From: Neptunomonas marina
Lineage (GTDB): Bacteria > Pseudomonadota > Gammaproteobacteria > Pseudomonadales > Balneatricaceae
Direction of reading: 5' to 3'
NCBI RefSeq assembly: GCF_004005935.1
Contig: NZ_SACQ01000002.1
Coordinates: forward strand, 1 to 64,000
Length of the DNA stretch: 64,000 nucleotides
Shown here piece after piece: positions 54,222 to 63,347 of this stretch (position 1 is the stretch's first letter; each line of letters begins with the position of its first letter). The notes beneath the pieces are model-generated. The model had not been told where the DNA came from. It saw only the letters and a program-made list of their open reading frames with translations, and did not search any database. The position numbers were made by a program, and so were the translations under genes.

Positions 54222-55280
54222 TCATTGCGCTGCCCGTAGCCTTTGATCGATTACCGCAGGTTCACACCATGGCGTAAAAAGATCCTCTCGATAGACGCTC
54301 GATACCAGCGCTTGAGCATCAGCGGGCAAGGCACTCAACTGCTGACAGCGCATCATCTGCTGCAACAAAAACTCCCCATGTTGCAAACTCGGCCGGTTTA
54401 CCTCACGCCCAGAAAAGCGCTGCTCTAAGGTGCTTAGTAACGCCACAGAACGCAGTTGTTGCGGGCTAGCATCCAGATAGGGAGGTAAAGCTAACCAGTT
54501 GAGTAGCGTGTCCCGATGTTCTGGCAATCCAATCCACTGGCACGCTTGATAAATAGCCTGCGTCATCGCCCGATAGGTATTAGGATGGCGCCGCGCCCAT
54601 TCGCTGGTAACCCCAAGAACTTTCTCCATATGCGCTCCCCATAGCGTGTAACTACTCACGAGTAGCTCACCGGCACCCTCCTGCACCGCTAGGCTGTTCC
54701 ATGGCTCACCTACACAGTAGCCATCGATGTCGCCGCGCTGTAATAGACTGAGCATCTTGCCAGGCGGTGCTGCAATTAACTCCACATCACGACCAATCTC
54801 TATCTGATGCTGCGCCAACCAGAAGCGCAGCAAATAGTAGTGATTCGAGAAGGGGTAGACCGTGGCGATAATAGGGCGGTAACCAAGCTCAGCTAACATC
54901 GCTTTAAAGGCTTTCCCTTGTGCGTGTTGATCCTCACCGGGCTCGCAAGCCATGTTGAGTCTGCGTTGCAGCGCGCTTGATAGTGTAATCGCGATACCAT
55001 TTTGGCTCAGTACTAAGGGGGTCTCCATCTTTTGCGGTTTGCCATTGAGTCCCAATGTCGCCGCTAATGGCAATGGAGCAAGCATCTGCGCACCGTCCAG
55101 CAAACCGTAGCTCACCTTATCGCGTAGCGACGCCCACGAAGACTCTTTACTCAACACCACCTGCAACCCCTGCTGGCGGAAAAAGCCCTGCTCACGTGCC
55201 ACCACTAACGGGGCGCAATCCGCCAGTGCCACAAAGCCTAGTTGCAGTTCGGTTTTTTCCAGTGCATCGATTGTTACCAT
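54222..55280 (-). CDS. nasS: NasS, cytoplasmic nitrate sensor
   Basis: A 352-residue NrtA-like protein without a signal peptide (starts MVTIDALEKTELQLGFVALADCAPLVV), with the family block [22 protein letters not shown]. NasS holds the antiterminator NasT inactive when nitrate is absent and releases it when nitrate binds. It starts 9 bases after nasT ends, forming a nasT-nasS operon. GGAGCAG is upstream of the ATG. Confidence 0.92.
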   Translation of the reverse strand: MVTIDALEKTELQLGFVALADCAPLVVAREQGFFRQQGLQVVLSKESSWASLRDKVSYGLLDGAQMLAPLPLAATLGLNGKPQKMETPLVLSQNGIAITLSSALQRRLNMACEPGEDQHAQGKAFKAMLAELGYRPIIATVYPFSNHYYLLRFWLAQHQIEIGRDVELIAAPPGKMLSLLQRGDIDGYCVGEPWNSLAVQEGAGELLVSSYTLWGAHMEKVLGVTSEWARRHPNTYRAMTQAIYQACQWIGLPEHRDTLLNWLALPPYLDASPQQLRSVALLSTLEQRFSGREVNRPSLQHGEFLLQQMMRCQQLSALPADAQALVSSVYREDLFTPWCEPAVIDQRLRAAQ

Positions 55281-55289
55281 GATCTGCTC

Positions 55290-55880
55290 CTAGGTCGTCT
55301 TTAGAATGTCAATTACGCTCGCTGCAACGTCGGGTAACTTTTGACCCCGATCCATCGCGAGTTTACGCAGTGTTTTAAACGCTGCTGCTTCGTCGCAGCC
55401 CTGATGCTTCATCAATAGTCCCTTGGCTTGCTCAACCACTTTGCGCCCAGCTAACTGCCCTTTGATCTCCGCCAGCTCCTCACGCAGTGCCGCATGAGCA
55501 CTAAAGTGGGCAATAGCAGTATCGATAATGGCCGTCACTCGATCAGGCTGAACACCGTCAGCGATATAGGCACTGACGCCTGCATTAATAGCCGCGGCCA
55601 TCGTTTGGTGGTCGTTCTGCTGCTCGGCAAAAAACACGATGGGACGCGGGTTTTCGCGGCTCATCATCGCCATACTCTCGAGCGTATCTCGATCAGGCGA
55701 GTCCATATCGATAATGACGATATCGGGCTGCTCCTTAGCAACTTGCTGATTCAAGCTAGCGATATCGGCGGTGTGACAGATAACGCGGTGCCCTTGCTGG
55801 TGCAGCGCTAGCGTCAGTTGCCTGATCCGCTGTGCATCACCATCAACGAGCAACACTCGTAAATTCACTCTTTTACCCAT
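55290..55880 (-). CDS. nasT: NasT, ANTAR-domain antitermination protein
   Basis: A 196-residue response-regulator-like protein: a receiver domain (VLLVDGDAQRIRQL, IVIIDMDSPDRD) and a C-terminal ANTAR RNA-binding domain (GRKVVEQAKGLLMKHQGCDEAAAFKTLRKLAMDRG). It binds leader RNA and prevents termination. The two leader terminators before nrtA and nirB are the likely targets. It is divergent from nasA. Confidence 0.93.
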   Translation of the reverse strand: MGKRVNLRVLLVDGDAQRIRQLTLALHQQGHRVICHTADIASLNQQVAKEQPDIVIIDMDSPDRDTLESMAMMSRENPRPIVFFAEQQNDHQTMAAAINAGVSAYIADGVQPDRVTAIIDTAIAHFSAHAALREELAEIKGQLAGRKVVEQAKGLLMKHQGCDEAAAFKTLRKLAMDRGQKLPDVAASVIDILKTT

Positions 55881-56041
55881 AACGAGCCCATCTTTATTTA
55901 ATCGTAAGGGCTTTGAGCAAATCCCGTTCCACCCCCGTAGCTGGCATACGCTTTGCTGGTGATCACGTAAGAAGCGTCACGAGAGGAGCCCCTCCTGCGC
56001 ACTGGCGCGTTGACCTTTCGGTTGGAGTTGCACACAAGAAC

Positions 56042-56090
56042 AGGTATTGCAGCGGCCTTTTGTAAGCGCTGGGCAGTACCGCCTGAATAG
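56042..56090 (+). promoter_or_regulatory. Hairpin in the nasA 5' region
   Basis: GGTATTGC pairs with GCAGTACC and, inside it, AGCG with CGCT. No T run follows, unlike the nrtA and nirB leaders, so nasA seems not to have the same attenuator. It ends about 20 bases before the start codon. Function unknown. Confidence 0.35.
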
Positions 56091-56111
56091 GCCAATAAAT
56101 GGGAGAGACTG

Positions 56112-58739
56112 ATGAAGAATAAAACCACCTGCCCTTACTGCGGTGTGGGCTGTGGCGTAGTCGCCGATGTCCAAAACAACCATGTTGCTAGTGTGGCAGG
56201 CGATACCTCTCATCCGGCCAATTCAGGAAAACTTTGCGTTAAGGGCTCATCACTGGATAAGGTGCTCGGCGCTACCGGCCGTTTAACTCAACCGAAGGTG
56301 AACGGTGTCACCACCGACTGGGACAATGCGCTGAATGAGGTCGCTGGACAGTTGTTACGCACTATGATGATGCACGGGCCCGACGCAATTGCCTTCTATC
56401 TATCGGGACAGTTACTCACCGAAGACTACTACGTCGCCAATAAGCTGATGAAAGGCTTTATCGGCAGTGCAAATGTCGATACCAACTCACGCCTGTGTAT
56501 GTCATCGGCCGTGGTTGGCTACAAGCGGGCTTTCGGTGCCGATGCGGTGCCGTGCAATTACGAAGACTTAGAGCGCACAGACCTATTGGTGCTGGTGGGC
56601 TCAAACGCAGCATGGAACCACCCGATTCTCTTTCAGCGAATGCGCCATGCGAAAGCACAACGCCCTGAAATGCGTATTGTTGTAATCGATCCGCGCCGCA
56701 CGGCCACGTGCGATATTGCCGACCTACATTTAGCCATACAGCCCGGTACAGACGTACTGCTCTTTACGGGCCTACTGGCCTACCTAGCCAAACACGATGC
56801 TCTGGATGAAAGCTTTATCAAGCAACATACCGAGCAGTTCGACGCGGCACTCAATATCGCTAACGATACCGCTGCACACCTGCCCAGCGTGGCACAAACC
56901 TGCGGTGTCGAGCTTGCCGCGCTTGAACAGTTTTATCAGCTATTTTTGACGCACCATAAAGTGGTGAGCTTCTACTCGCAGGGCGTTAACCAGTCTAGCC
57001 AAGGCAGTAACAACGCCAATGCCATCATCAATTGCCACCTCGCCACTGGGCGTTTGGGCTATGCAGGCGCCGGTCCCTTCTCAATCACTGGGCAGCCCAA
57101 CGCAATGGGTGGGCGGGAAGTCGGCGGCTTAGCTAACCAGTTAGCCGCGCATATGGAGTTCAACGAGCAAGATGTCGATCGCGTGGGCCGTTTTTGGGGC
57201 GCTTACAATATGGCTACCCAAGAGGGGTTAAAAGCGGTGGATATGTTCGATGCGGTGGCGAGCGGGAAGATCAAAGCGATCTGGATCATGGGCACCAACC
57301 CCGCAGTGAGCTTGCCCAAGTCCGATGCAATCTGTGCAGCACTGAAGCAGTGCCCGCTGGTGATCGTATCCGACTGCATCGCCAACACTGACACGCAGGA
57401 TTATGCGGATATCTGTTTACCGGCAACCGGCTGGAGTGAAAAAGATGGCACGGTGACCAACGCCGAACGGCGCATATCCAGACAACGTGCGCTGCTGCCG
57501 CCCCTCGGGGAGGCAAAACCCGATTGGTGGATCATCTCCTCCGTTGCCAAGCGCATGGGCTTTTCACACGCGTTTGACTACAAGAACCCAAGGCAGATAT
57601 TCACCGAGCATGCAGCGCTATCGGGGTTTGAGAACCACGGCCAACGTTGCTTTAACATCAGCCAACTCGCTCACTTAAATGATCACGAGTACGAGCACTT
57701 AACCCCTATTCAATGGCCTGTAACATCGACGTCTCCAACAGGCACCGCGCGCCTTTTTACCGATCATCGATACTTCACGCCATCCCATAAAGCGCGCTTC
57801 ATACCCACTAGCCAACACGCTGCCGTACAACAACCCACCTCCGAACTCCCCTACATCGTCAACACAGGGCGTATTCGTGATCAATGGCACACAATGGCCA
57901 TTACCGGCCGCGCTGAGGGTTTGTTTCAGCACCGCAGTGAACCCTTTATCGAGATCGCCACTCAAGACGCGATCAAAGAACAGATCAAGACCGGAGATCT
58001 CATTGAGCTGCGCCACCCACAAGGGGTTTACATTGCGCGGGCGCAGGTGAGCGACGATCAACGCGCAGGGGAGCTCTTTGCGCCGATCCACTGGAACCGC
58101 CAATTTGCCAGCCAAGGTAATATCAGCAACCTCATCGAACCGGTTGTCGACCCCTACTCAGGACAGCCTGAGTCCAAGCATGGCCGTGCGGCATTAAAGC
58201 CGTTTACTGCACAGTGGCAAGGCCTCTTGATGGTACGTTCTGGTTGTAAATATCAGCCCACAACCGGCTATTGGGCGCGAGTACCGAAAGCCGCCGCAAA
58301 TCAGTACTACTTAGCCGATCAGCAACCGCTGGATGCCACCATCGCAGCATTATCGGCTCAGGTGAGCCCCGCTACCAGCGTGATCGAGAGCAGCGATAAC
58401 GATATCTATCGCGCCGCTGCCGTAAAAAATGGGCAGCTAGAATGGCTGCTAGCGGTGCTCCCCTATGATCAAATTCCCCCCACCGACTGGCTGGCAGAAC
58501 AGTTCGCGAAACCTCAGCTCACTCACGAAGAGGAACAGTGGTTATTGAGCCTCAGCGGCGGGAGCCAAGACGATAGCGGCGCGATTATCTGTAGCTGTTT
58601 TCAGGTTGGCGCAAACGCGATCAAAAGCTCAATTGAAGCAGGCTGTAAGGACCTCGATAGCCTCACGGCTCAGCTTAAGTGTGGCTCCAACTGCGGCTCC
58701 TGCATCCCGGAACTGAACCAACTGATCGCCGCGGGCTAA
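56112..58739 (+). CDS. nasA: Assimilatory nitrate reductase catalytic subunit NasA
   Basis: An 875-residue molybdopterin enzyme that reduces nitrate to nitrite in the cytoplasm. The N-terminal [4Fe-4S] site is CPYCGVGCG...GKLCVKG. Molybdopterin oxidoreductase and dinucleotide-binding domains follow (NTGRIRDQWHTMAITGRAEG). The C-terminal BFD-like [2Fe-2S] domain has ICSCFQVG...CGSNCGSCIPE, as in Klebsiella NasA. The NasC-like domain fused to NirB is the probable electron donor. GGGAGAG precedes the ATG. Confidence 0.95.
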   Translation: MKNKTTCPYCGVGCGVVADVQNNHVASVAGDTSHPANSGKLCVKGSSLDKVLGATGRLTQPKVNGVTTDWDNALNEVAGQLLRTMMMHGPDAIAFYLSGQLLTEDYYVANKLMKGFIGSANVDTNSRLCMSSAVVGYKRAFGADAVPCNYEDLERTDLLVLVGSNAAWNHPILFQRMRHAKAQRPEMRIVVIDPRRTATCDIADLHLAIQPGTDVLLFTGLLAYLAKHDALDESFIKQHTEQFDAALNIANDTAAHLPSVAQTCGVELAALEQFYQLFLTHHKVVSFYSQGVNQSSQGSNNANAIINCHLATGRLGYAGAGPFSITGQPNAMGGREVGGLANQLAAHMEFNEQDVDRVGRFWGAYNMATQEGLKAVDMFDAVASGKIKAIWIMGTNPAVSLPKSDAICAALKQCPLVIVSDCIANTDTQDYADICLPATGWSEKDGTVTNAERRISRQRALLPPLGEAKPDWWIISSVAKRMGFSHAFDYKNPRQIFTEHAALSGFENHGQRCFNISQLAHLNDHEYEHLTPIQWPVTSTSPTGTARLFTDHRYFTPSHKARFIPTSQHAAVQQPTSELPYIVNTGRIRDQWHTMAITGRAEGLFQHRSEPFIEIATQDAIKEQIKTGDLIELRHPQGVYIARAQVSDDQRAGELFAPIHWNRQFASQGNISNLIEPVVDPYSGQPESKHGRAALKPFTAQWQGLLMVRSGCKYQPTTGYWARVPKAAANQYYLADQQPLDATIAALSAQVSPATSVIESSDNDIYRAAAVKNGQLEWLLAVLPYDQIPPTDWLAEQFAKPQLTHEEEQWLLSLSGGSQDDSGAIICSCFQVGANAIKSSIEAGCKDLDSLTAQLKCGSNCGSCIPELNQLIAAG

Positions 58740-58814
58740 ATCGTTTCAAGTGCGGATATCTGCTATCTTGATAACAACACCTGCCTTAAAACAGGGTGAC
58801 CCAAGGAGCCGCGC

Positions 58815-59207
58815 TTGCGAAAAACTGTCATTAAAACACTCTACCTAATCGCCGGAGGCTTCTTTGTGCTGCTGGGATTGGTGGGTGTGGTATTGCCGCT
58901 GCTTCCTACAACCCCTTTTTTACTGGTGGCGGCTTTTTGCTTCTCGCGTAGCTCCGAGCGATTACATCAAGCCTTGCTCAATAACCGCTATGTAGGCCAC
59001 TTAATTCGCGATTGGGAGCAGCATGGCGTAATCCCATTAAAAGCGAAGATTCTGGCCACCAGCATGATGATTATCATGGTTAGCTACCCGCTCATCTTTC
59101 GCGATTTCCATCTTGGCCTCAAGGCAGCAGCCGGCGCAACCGTGATTTTTGCGCTGGTTTTTGTTTGGAGCCGCCCCTCACAGCCAGCTAAACAGTCCAC
59201 AACCTAA
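58815..59207 (+). CDS. ybaN: DUF454 (YbaN-type) inner-membrane protein
   Basis: A 130-residue protein with three membrane segments (residues about 9-30, 28-42 and 75-110) and the DUF454 pattern GVVLPLLPTTPFLLVAAFCFSRSS...LLNNRYVG. The start is TTG with AAGGAG 7 bases upstream. Function of the family is unknown. It is separated from nasA by 75 bases and may have its own promoter. Confidence 0.87.
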   Translation: MRKTVIKTLYLIAGGFFVLLGLVGVVLPLLPTTPFLLVAAFCFSRSSERLHQALLNNRYVGHLIRDWEQHGVIPLKAKILATSMMIIMVSYPLIFRDFHLGLKAAAGATVIFALVFVWSRPSQPAKQSTT

Positions 59208-59288
59208 GCCGCAACCCACGCCGCAACTAACACCATGGTGCGTAAGCTGTTATCATCGGCTGCTGTAGATGATTCACTAACCAACACC

Positions 59289-59441
59289 GGAGGATTTGAT
59301 GATTGTAATTATCCCTGCCGGGTTGCAGGCTGCGGGTATTTAACCCGCCCATAACGCCTCTCCCGGTTGCTAAGCCGGGGCTGCCAATGCCCCCTGACGA
59401 TATGCTTAAACAGCGTAGGCACGTTTGTGCCTGGGGTAATT
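59289..59441 (+). promoter_or_regulatory. Structured leader of rsgA with possible leader peptide
   Basis: GGAGG (59289-59293) lies 5 bases before an ATG (59299) that opens a 14-codon ORF, MIVIIPAGLQAAGI, ending at 59343. Its stop lies inside a stem GCGGGT/ACCCGC. Then come two overlapping stems that share a GGGG (CCCGG...CCGGG and GGGGC...GCCCC) and so exclude each other, and a final hairpin AGGCAC-GTTT-GTGCCT (59417-59432) immediately before the rsgA ribosome site. This looks like leader-peptide or RNA-switch control. Confidence 0.5.
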
Positions 59442-60485
59442 ATGACTACGATCTATTCTCTGTCCCAATTGGGATGGTCACCATTTTTTCAACAACAACT
59501 CTCCCTTGATGAGTGGCAACACTACCGCCCGGCAAGAGTCGCCGCGCAACACCGGTCTCACTTTGAACTCCTGACCGAACAGGGGCACATCAACCTTGCC
59601 GTCAGCCCACAATTACCAACCATCACCGTTGGCGATTGGCTACTGCTCGACTCAGAAGAGCAGGTATATCGCGCGCTAACGCGGCTATCAGAGTTCACTC
59701 GCAAAGCCGCGGGTAGCCAAGCCTCGTTACAGTATCTTGCAGCGAATGTGGATACCGTGTTTATCACCTGCTCGCTTAACGAGGATTTCAACCTTAATCG
59801 GATCGAACGCTACCTCGCACTTGTTAAGGCGGCCAATGCCGAAGCGGTGGTCGTGCTTACCAAAGCCGATCTTTGTGATAATCCAGCGCACTACCAAGAG
59901 CAGGTACAACAACTCGATGCCTTATTGCTTGTGGAAACGGTCGATGCTCGCAGCAGCACATGCATCGAGGTGTTGCGGCCGTGGTGTAAACAGGGAAAGA
60001 CCGTCGCATTTTTTGGTTCTTCAGGCGTGGGGAAATCCACGTTGGTCAATACACTCAGCGGAGTCGATCAGCAAACCACCGGGGCGATACGCCAGAATGA
60101 TGGCAAGGGACGCCACACCACCACATCACGCTCACTGCTCCCTACACGCTCTGGCGCACTCATCCTAGATACGCCGGGTATGCGCGAGCTACAGTTAGTG
60201 GATTGCGAACAGGGCGTACAACAGGCGTTTGCTGATATAGACGCACTCGCGCAGCAGTGCAAATACGCAGATTGTACGCATTCGAATGAGCCAGGATGTG
60301 CGGTACTTAGCGCAATAGATGACGGCCGCTTAGCAGCACGGCGCCTAGCCAATTATCAAAAGCTCCTGCGCGAGCAGGCATTCAATACTGCAACCCTTGC
60401 TCAACGTCGCGAACAAGAAAGAAACTTTACTCGCTACTGTCGCAGCGTGATGAAGGAGGTAAAACTGCGCAGAAAAGGAGACTAA
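59442..60485 (+). CDS. rsgA: RsgA-type circularly permuted ribosome GTPase
   Basis: A 347-residue GTPase from ATG 59442 (TGGGG upstream); the frame is open to 59367 but that part lies in the leader. An OB-fold N-terminus is followed by permuted G motifs: VVVLTKADL (G4), FFGSSGVGKSTLVNTL (G1), DGKGRHTTTSRSLL (G2), LILDTPGMRELQL (G3) and a C-terminal zinc motif CKYADCTHSNEPGC. It acts in 30S subunit maturation. It may be a second RsgA paralogue, since the host's main copy usually lies near orn/psd. Confidence 0.9.
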   Translation: MTTIYSLSQLGWSPFFQQQLSLDEWQHYRPARVAAQHRSHFELLTEQGHINLAVSPQLPTITVGDWLLLDSEEQVYRALTRLSEFTRKAAGSQASLQYLAANVDTVFITCSLNEDFNLNRIERYLALVKAANAEAVVVLTKADLCDNPAHYQEQVQQLDALLLVETVDARSSTCIEVLRPWCKQGKTVAFFGSSGVGKSTLVNTLSGVDQQTTGAIRQNDGKGRHTTTSRSLLPTRSGALILDTPGMRELQLVDCEQGVQQAFADIDALAQQCKYADCTHSNEPGCAVLSAIDDGRLAARRLANYQKLLREQAFNTATLAQRREQERNFTRYCRSVMKEVKLRRKGD

Positions 60486-60491
60486 CGAAAA

Positions 60492-60518
60492 TGAGAGCCT
60501 GCGCCTAGCAGGCTCTCA
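60492..60518 (-). terminator. Terminator between rsgA and the TonB2 operon
   Basis: A perfect 11-bp stem (60492-60502 with 60508-60518) with a 5-base loop. Reading leftward it is followed by TTTTCGTT, so it most likely ends the minus-strand TonB operon; it may also stop rsgA. Confidence 0.75.
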
Positions 60519-60536
60519 CTCGATAGGATGGTTTGC

Positions 60537-61745
60537 TTATCCAGCAACTGCCAGTTGCTCGTTCGGTGCCACCTGTTCAAGGTAGCGTAACCAACTTTTT
60601 GCGCTGCCCGACACAGACGGGTAGTCTGCCGCCGCTTTTAGCGCATTGCGCGCCAGCACAAACTGCTCCAGCTTCACTTGCGTGATGCCTAACAGCAGCT
60701 GCAAAGAGGCTCGATCATCGCCTTTCGCACTTTTTAGTGCAGCGCTTAGGGTTCGTTGGGCACTGCGCCACTGCTCTAAATCGATCTGCAGTTGAGCGAT
60801 GCGTGCCAAGTTTTTCGCGCTTGGCGTCACCTTTTGGAGCTGCGCCAGCGCGGCAATCGCTTTGTGTTTCTCTTTAGCCAGTTGCCAGCTTTGGCTGAGC
60901 AGCGTTAGTTCCCGCGCAGTCCCCTTTAGCGAGCCTCTTTTTAACCCGCGCTCCAAAACCTCACCGGCTTTGTAGGGTGCGCCTTGGCTCAACAGCATTT
61001 GCGCCAATTGACGGTAGTCTTTCCCTTGGGTCAGTAAACCGCGTTCAAACCCCATACGCTGAGTGGCCAGCGCCGCCTTACTTTGACCGGCTTGCAGCTG
61101 CAACGCCGTCAGCTGGCGCCAGTCCGCGCTGCGTTTTGGATAGATACGCACCAAACGCTGTTGCGCTTTTGCAGCCGCAGCCCAGCGCTTGAGGCGGATC
61201 TGAGCACCGGTTTCAAGCTGATACCAGCTACGCGGTGCCACTTTGCGAGTCGCGATGGCAGCACGGATAGATGGCAAGACTGAGCGCCACTTCTCTTGCT
61301 GGCTATATGCCTGTGCGAGCAGTAAATGGTCATCACCACGCACCTGCTTGCCGGCCCGCTTAATCCAGCGGCTCAGCTTGGTGCTACATGCCGACCACTG
61401 CTCTGCCATACAATGCAGTTGGGCGATCGTTTTTAACAGGTTGCTTTGTTGAGTGGCAGGTAGTGCTTCAAGAACATGAGCTTTTTGCAGATACTTAAGT
61501 GCCGTACGATGTCGCTCAGCACGCAGTTCAAGCTGGCCAAGATTCTGCCACACAAGCGCCTTGGCATAGGGGCTAGTGACTTTATCACTGGCTGATAACA
61601 GCTGCTGCTTCGCCGCCTGTGTTTGCGAGGCTTCAATCAGATCAAACGCTTTCTTTAGCTGTTTGTAATCATGCTGCGATAACTTCTCCTGACCATGACT
61701 CAGGGTAGATGCCAACAATAGAACAACGACTCCAAAACGCCACAT
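60537..61745 (-). CDS. TPR protein of the TonB2 operon
   Basis: A 402-residue periplasmic protein with a signal peptide (MWRFGVVVLLLASTLSHGQ) and about eight tetratricopeptide-like helical repeats (for example KALVWQNLGQLELRAERHRTALKYLQKA). TonB2-type clusters in marine gammaproteobacteria end with a TPR gene like this; its role in receptor energising is unclear. It lies 1 base after tonB. Confidence 0.83.
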   Translation of the reverse strand: MWRFGVVVLLLASTLSHGQEKLSQHDYKQLKKAFDLIEASQTQAAKQQLLSASDKVTSPYAKALVWQNLGQLELRAERHRTALKYLQKAHVLEALPATQQSNLLKTIAQLHCMAEQWSACSTKLSRWIKRAGKQVRGDDHLLLAQAYSQQEKWRSVLPSIRAAIATRKVAPRSWYQLETGAQIRLKRWAAAAKAQQRLVRIYPKRSADWRQLTALQLQAGQSKAALATQRMGFERGLLTQGKDYRQLAQMLLSQGAPYKAGEVLERGLKRGSLKGTARELTLLSQSWQLAKEKHKAIAALAQLQKVTPSAKNLARIAQLQIDLEQWRSAQRTLSAALKSAKGDDRASLQLLLGITQVKLEQFVLARNALKAAADYPSVSGSAKSWLRYLEQVAPNEQLAVAG

Positions 61746-61746
61746 A

Positions 61747-62415
61747 TTATCTCTCCAGTTTGAACTCTAGCTCCTGACGCACCCGAAACGGGACCGCCTG
61801 GCCATTCACCACTTTCTTTTGGAACTGCCAGCGCTGCACGGCGCGCTGAACGGCACGATCAAACACCCCTTTGGGATTCGATGAAACAATCTTGATACTG
61901 CCCGGCTCCACAGTGCCTTGGGCTGTCACCAATAGCTCAACCACCACGCGGCCCTCTTGCTTACGTCGCAAAGCTCGCTGCGGATAGCGGGGCGGCACTT
62001 GCCGAGTAATGGTGGGGTTTGCCTCAAGACTGATTGCTGGCGCAGGAGCGGCTACCACGGGCGCGGGTGCTGGCACAGGCAACGCATTCATTGTGTTTAG
62101 ACTGACATTGACCGATACATCAATATCGGGAACCGATACATCTAACCGGGTCGCACTGACTTGCGGTAGCGGTGGCTTCGGTGGCGGTGGGATATCAGGC
62201 TGTACCTGTTCGAGCACCTGCTCAGGCTCGGGGGGACGCTGGCGGCGACGCACCTCCACCTCGCTGTTGCGCTCCACCAGCAGGAAGTCGAAGTTCACGG
62301 TGTCTGCTGGCGTATCATCCCACTGCGCAGCCATGGTGGTGGTCAGCGCCAAGCAGTAGAACAGCAAGCTGGCGAGCAAAACACCAATCGGCAGAGCCAA
62401 CATCATCCGCAACAT
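61747..62415 (-). CDS. tonB: TonB-family energy transducer (TonB2 type)
   Basis: A 222-residue protein with an N-terminal membrane anchor (MLALPIGVLLASLLFYCLAL), a proline-rich periplasmic linker (PDIPPPPKPPLPQ) and a C-terminal TonB domain (RQVPPRYPQRALRRKQEGRVVVELLVTAQG). It transmits inner-membrane energy to outer-membrane receptors. It starts 3 bases after exbD. Confidence 0.93.
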   Translation of the reverse strand: MLRMMLALPIGVLLASLLFYCLALTTTMAAQWDDTPADTVNFDFLLVERNSEVEVRRRQRPPEPEQVLEQVQPDIPPPPKPPLPQVSATRLDVSVPDIDVSVNVSLNTMNALPVPAPAPVVAAPAPAISLEANPTITRQVPPRYPQRALRRKQEGRVVVELLVTAQGTVEPGSIKIVSSNPKGVFDRAVQRAVQRWQFQKKVVNGQAVPFRVRQELEFKLER

Positions 62416-62418
62416 GAC

Positions 62419-62826
62419 TTACTCACTCGCCTTTGTTGCCACAGTGTAGGGAACATTCGCCAAACGAAGCTGATCGATCACTTTGATGAGCTGCCCAGTT
62501 GAGGCCTCTTCATCAGCTTGCACAACCACGTTGATCTCGGCTTGCTCACTACGCAGGCGCTCAATCGCTGGGCGTACCATGCGCAGATCGAGCGGCTTAC
62601 GATCAAGCCAAATCTGATCCTCAGCTGAGATCGCAACCATCACCGCTGTTTTGCTCTGGCTATTGGCGCTATCAGCCACTGGACGGTTAACGTCAATACC
62701 CGCTTCACGCACAAACGAGGTCGACACAATGAAGAAGATCAACATGATGAACACGACGTCCAACATCGGTGTCATATTGATCTCGGCTTCCTCTTGGGCT
62801 TGGGTCAGGTTTAAGCGCTGACGCAT
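62419..62826 (-). CDS. exbD: ExbD-family proton channel subunit
   Basis: A 135-residue protein with one membrane helix containing the essential aspartate (MTPMLDVVFIMLIFFIVSTSF) and a periplasmic domain. It forms the motor with the ExbB subunits. It overlaps the upstream exbB by 16 bases. Confidence 0.94.
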   Translation of the reverse strand: MRQRLNLTQAQEEAEINMTPMLDVVFIMLIFFIVSTSFVREAGIDVNRPVADSANSQSKTAVMVAISAEDQIWLDRKPLDLRMVRPAIERLRSEQAEINVVVQADEEASTGQLIKVIDQLRLANVPYTVATKASE

Positions 62827-63347
62827 GATGGCTCTCCCTCTTGCGGGCTACGCAGCAATAAAAGTTGATACTGTTCCGCTGTGGACCAGCGGAATAAACG
62901 GTTATGAAACAGCAGACCTGCCACCGCCACCGCCATCCCGGTCATCGTTGGGAAGGTAGCGCTCGCCACCCCGGCTGCCATCAAGCGAGGATTACCCGTG
63001 CCATACAGCGCGAGGCTATCGAACACCTGAATCATGCCGGTCACAGTGCCTAACAGCCCCACCAGCGGGCAGAGCGTGATCAAGGTTTTGATCAAGGAGA
63101 ACTGTTTTTTCAGGGCCAGATCCAGATCACACAACACCGCTAAACGGCGGCCAGTGGTGGGCTCTTGCTTAACCTGCGCCAAGGTCGCTCGCTTCTGCTT
63201 GGGATAGCTCACTAAGCGATAGAGCAACCGCTCGGTAATTAAGATAAACATCAAAATCGCGATCAACAGGATCGGGTACAGCACCCAGCCGCCGGTTTGG
63301 AAAAACTGGCCCAGTGCAAATAACCAATCATGCAGGCTTGGCATCTC
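62811..63347 (-). CDS. exbB: ExbB2-type motor subunit (MotA/TolQ/ExbB family)
   Basis: A 178-residue protein from MPSLHDWLFALGQFFQTGGW with three membrane segments and the channel block LGTVTGMIQVFDSLALYGTGNPRLMAAGV. I chose ATG 63347 because it directly follows the upstream gene's coding end; the frame is open to 63386, but that region codes for the end of the upstream TtpC-like protein. Confidence 0.9.
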   Translation of the reverse strand, partial: EMPSLHDWLFALGQFFQTGGWVLYPILLIAILMFILITERLLYRLVSYPKQKRATLAQVKQEPTTGRRLAVLCDLDLALKKQFSLIKTLITLCPLVGLLGTVTGMIQVFDSLALYGTGNPRLMAAGVASATFPTMTGMAVAVAGLLFHNRLFRWSTAEQYQLLLLRSPQEGEPSCVSA

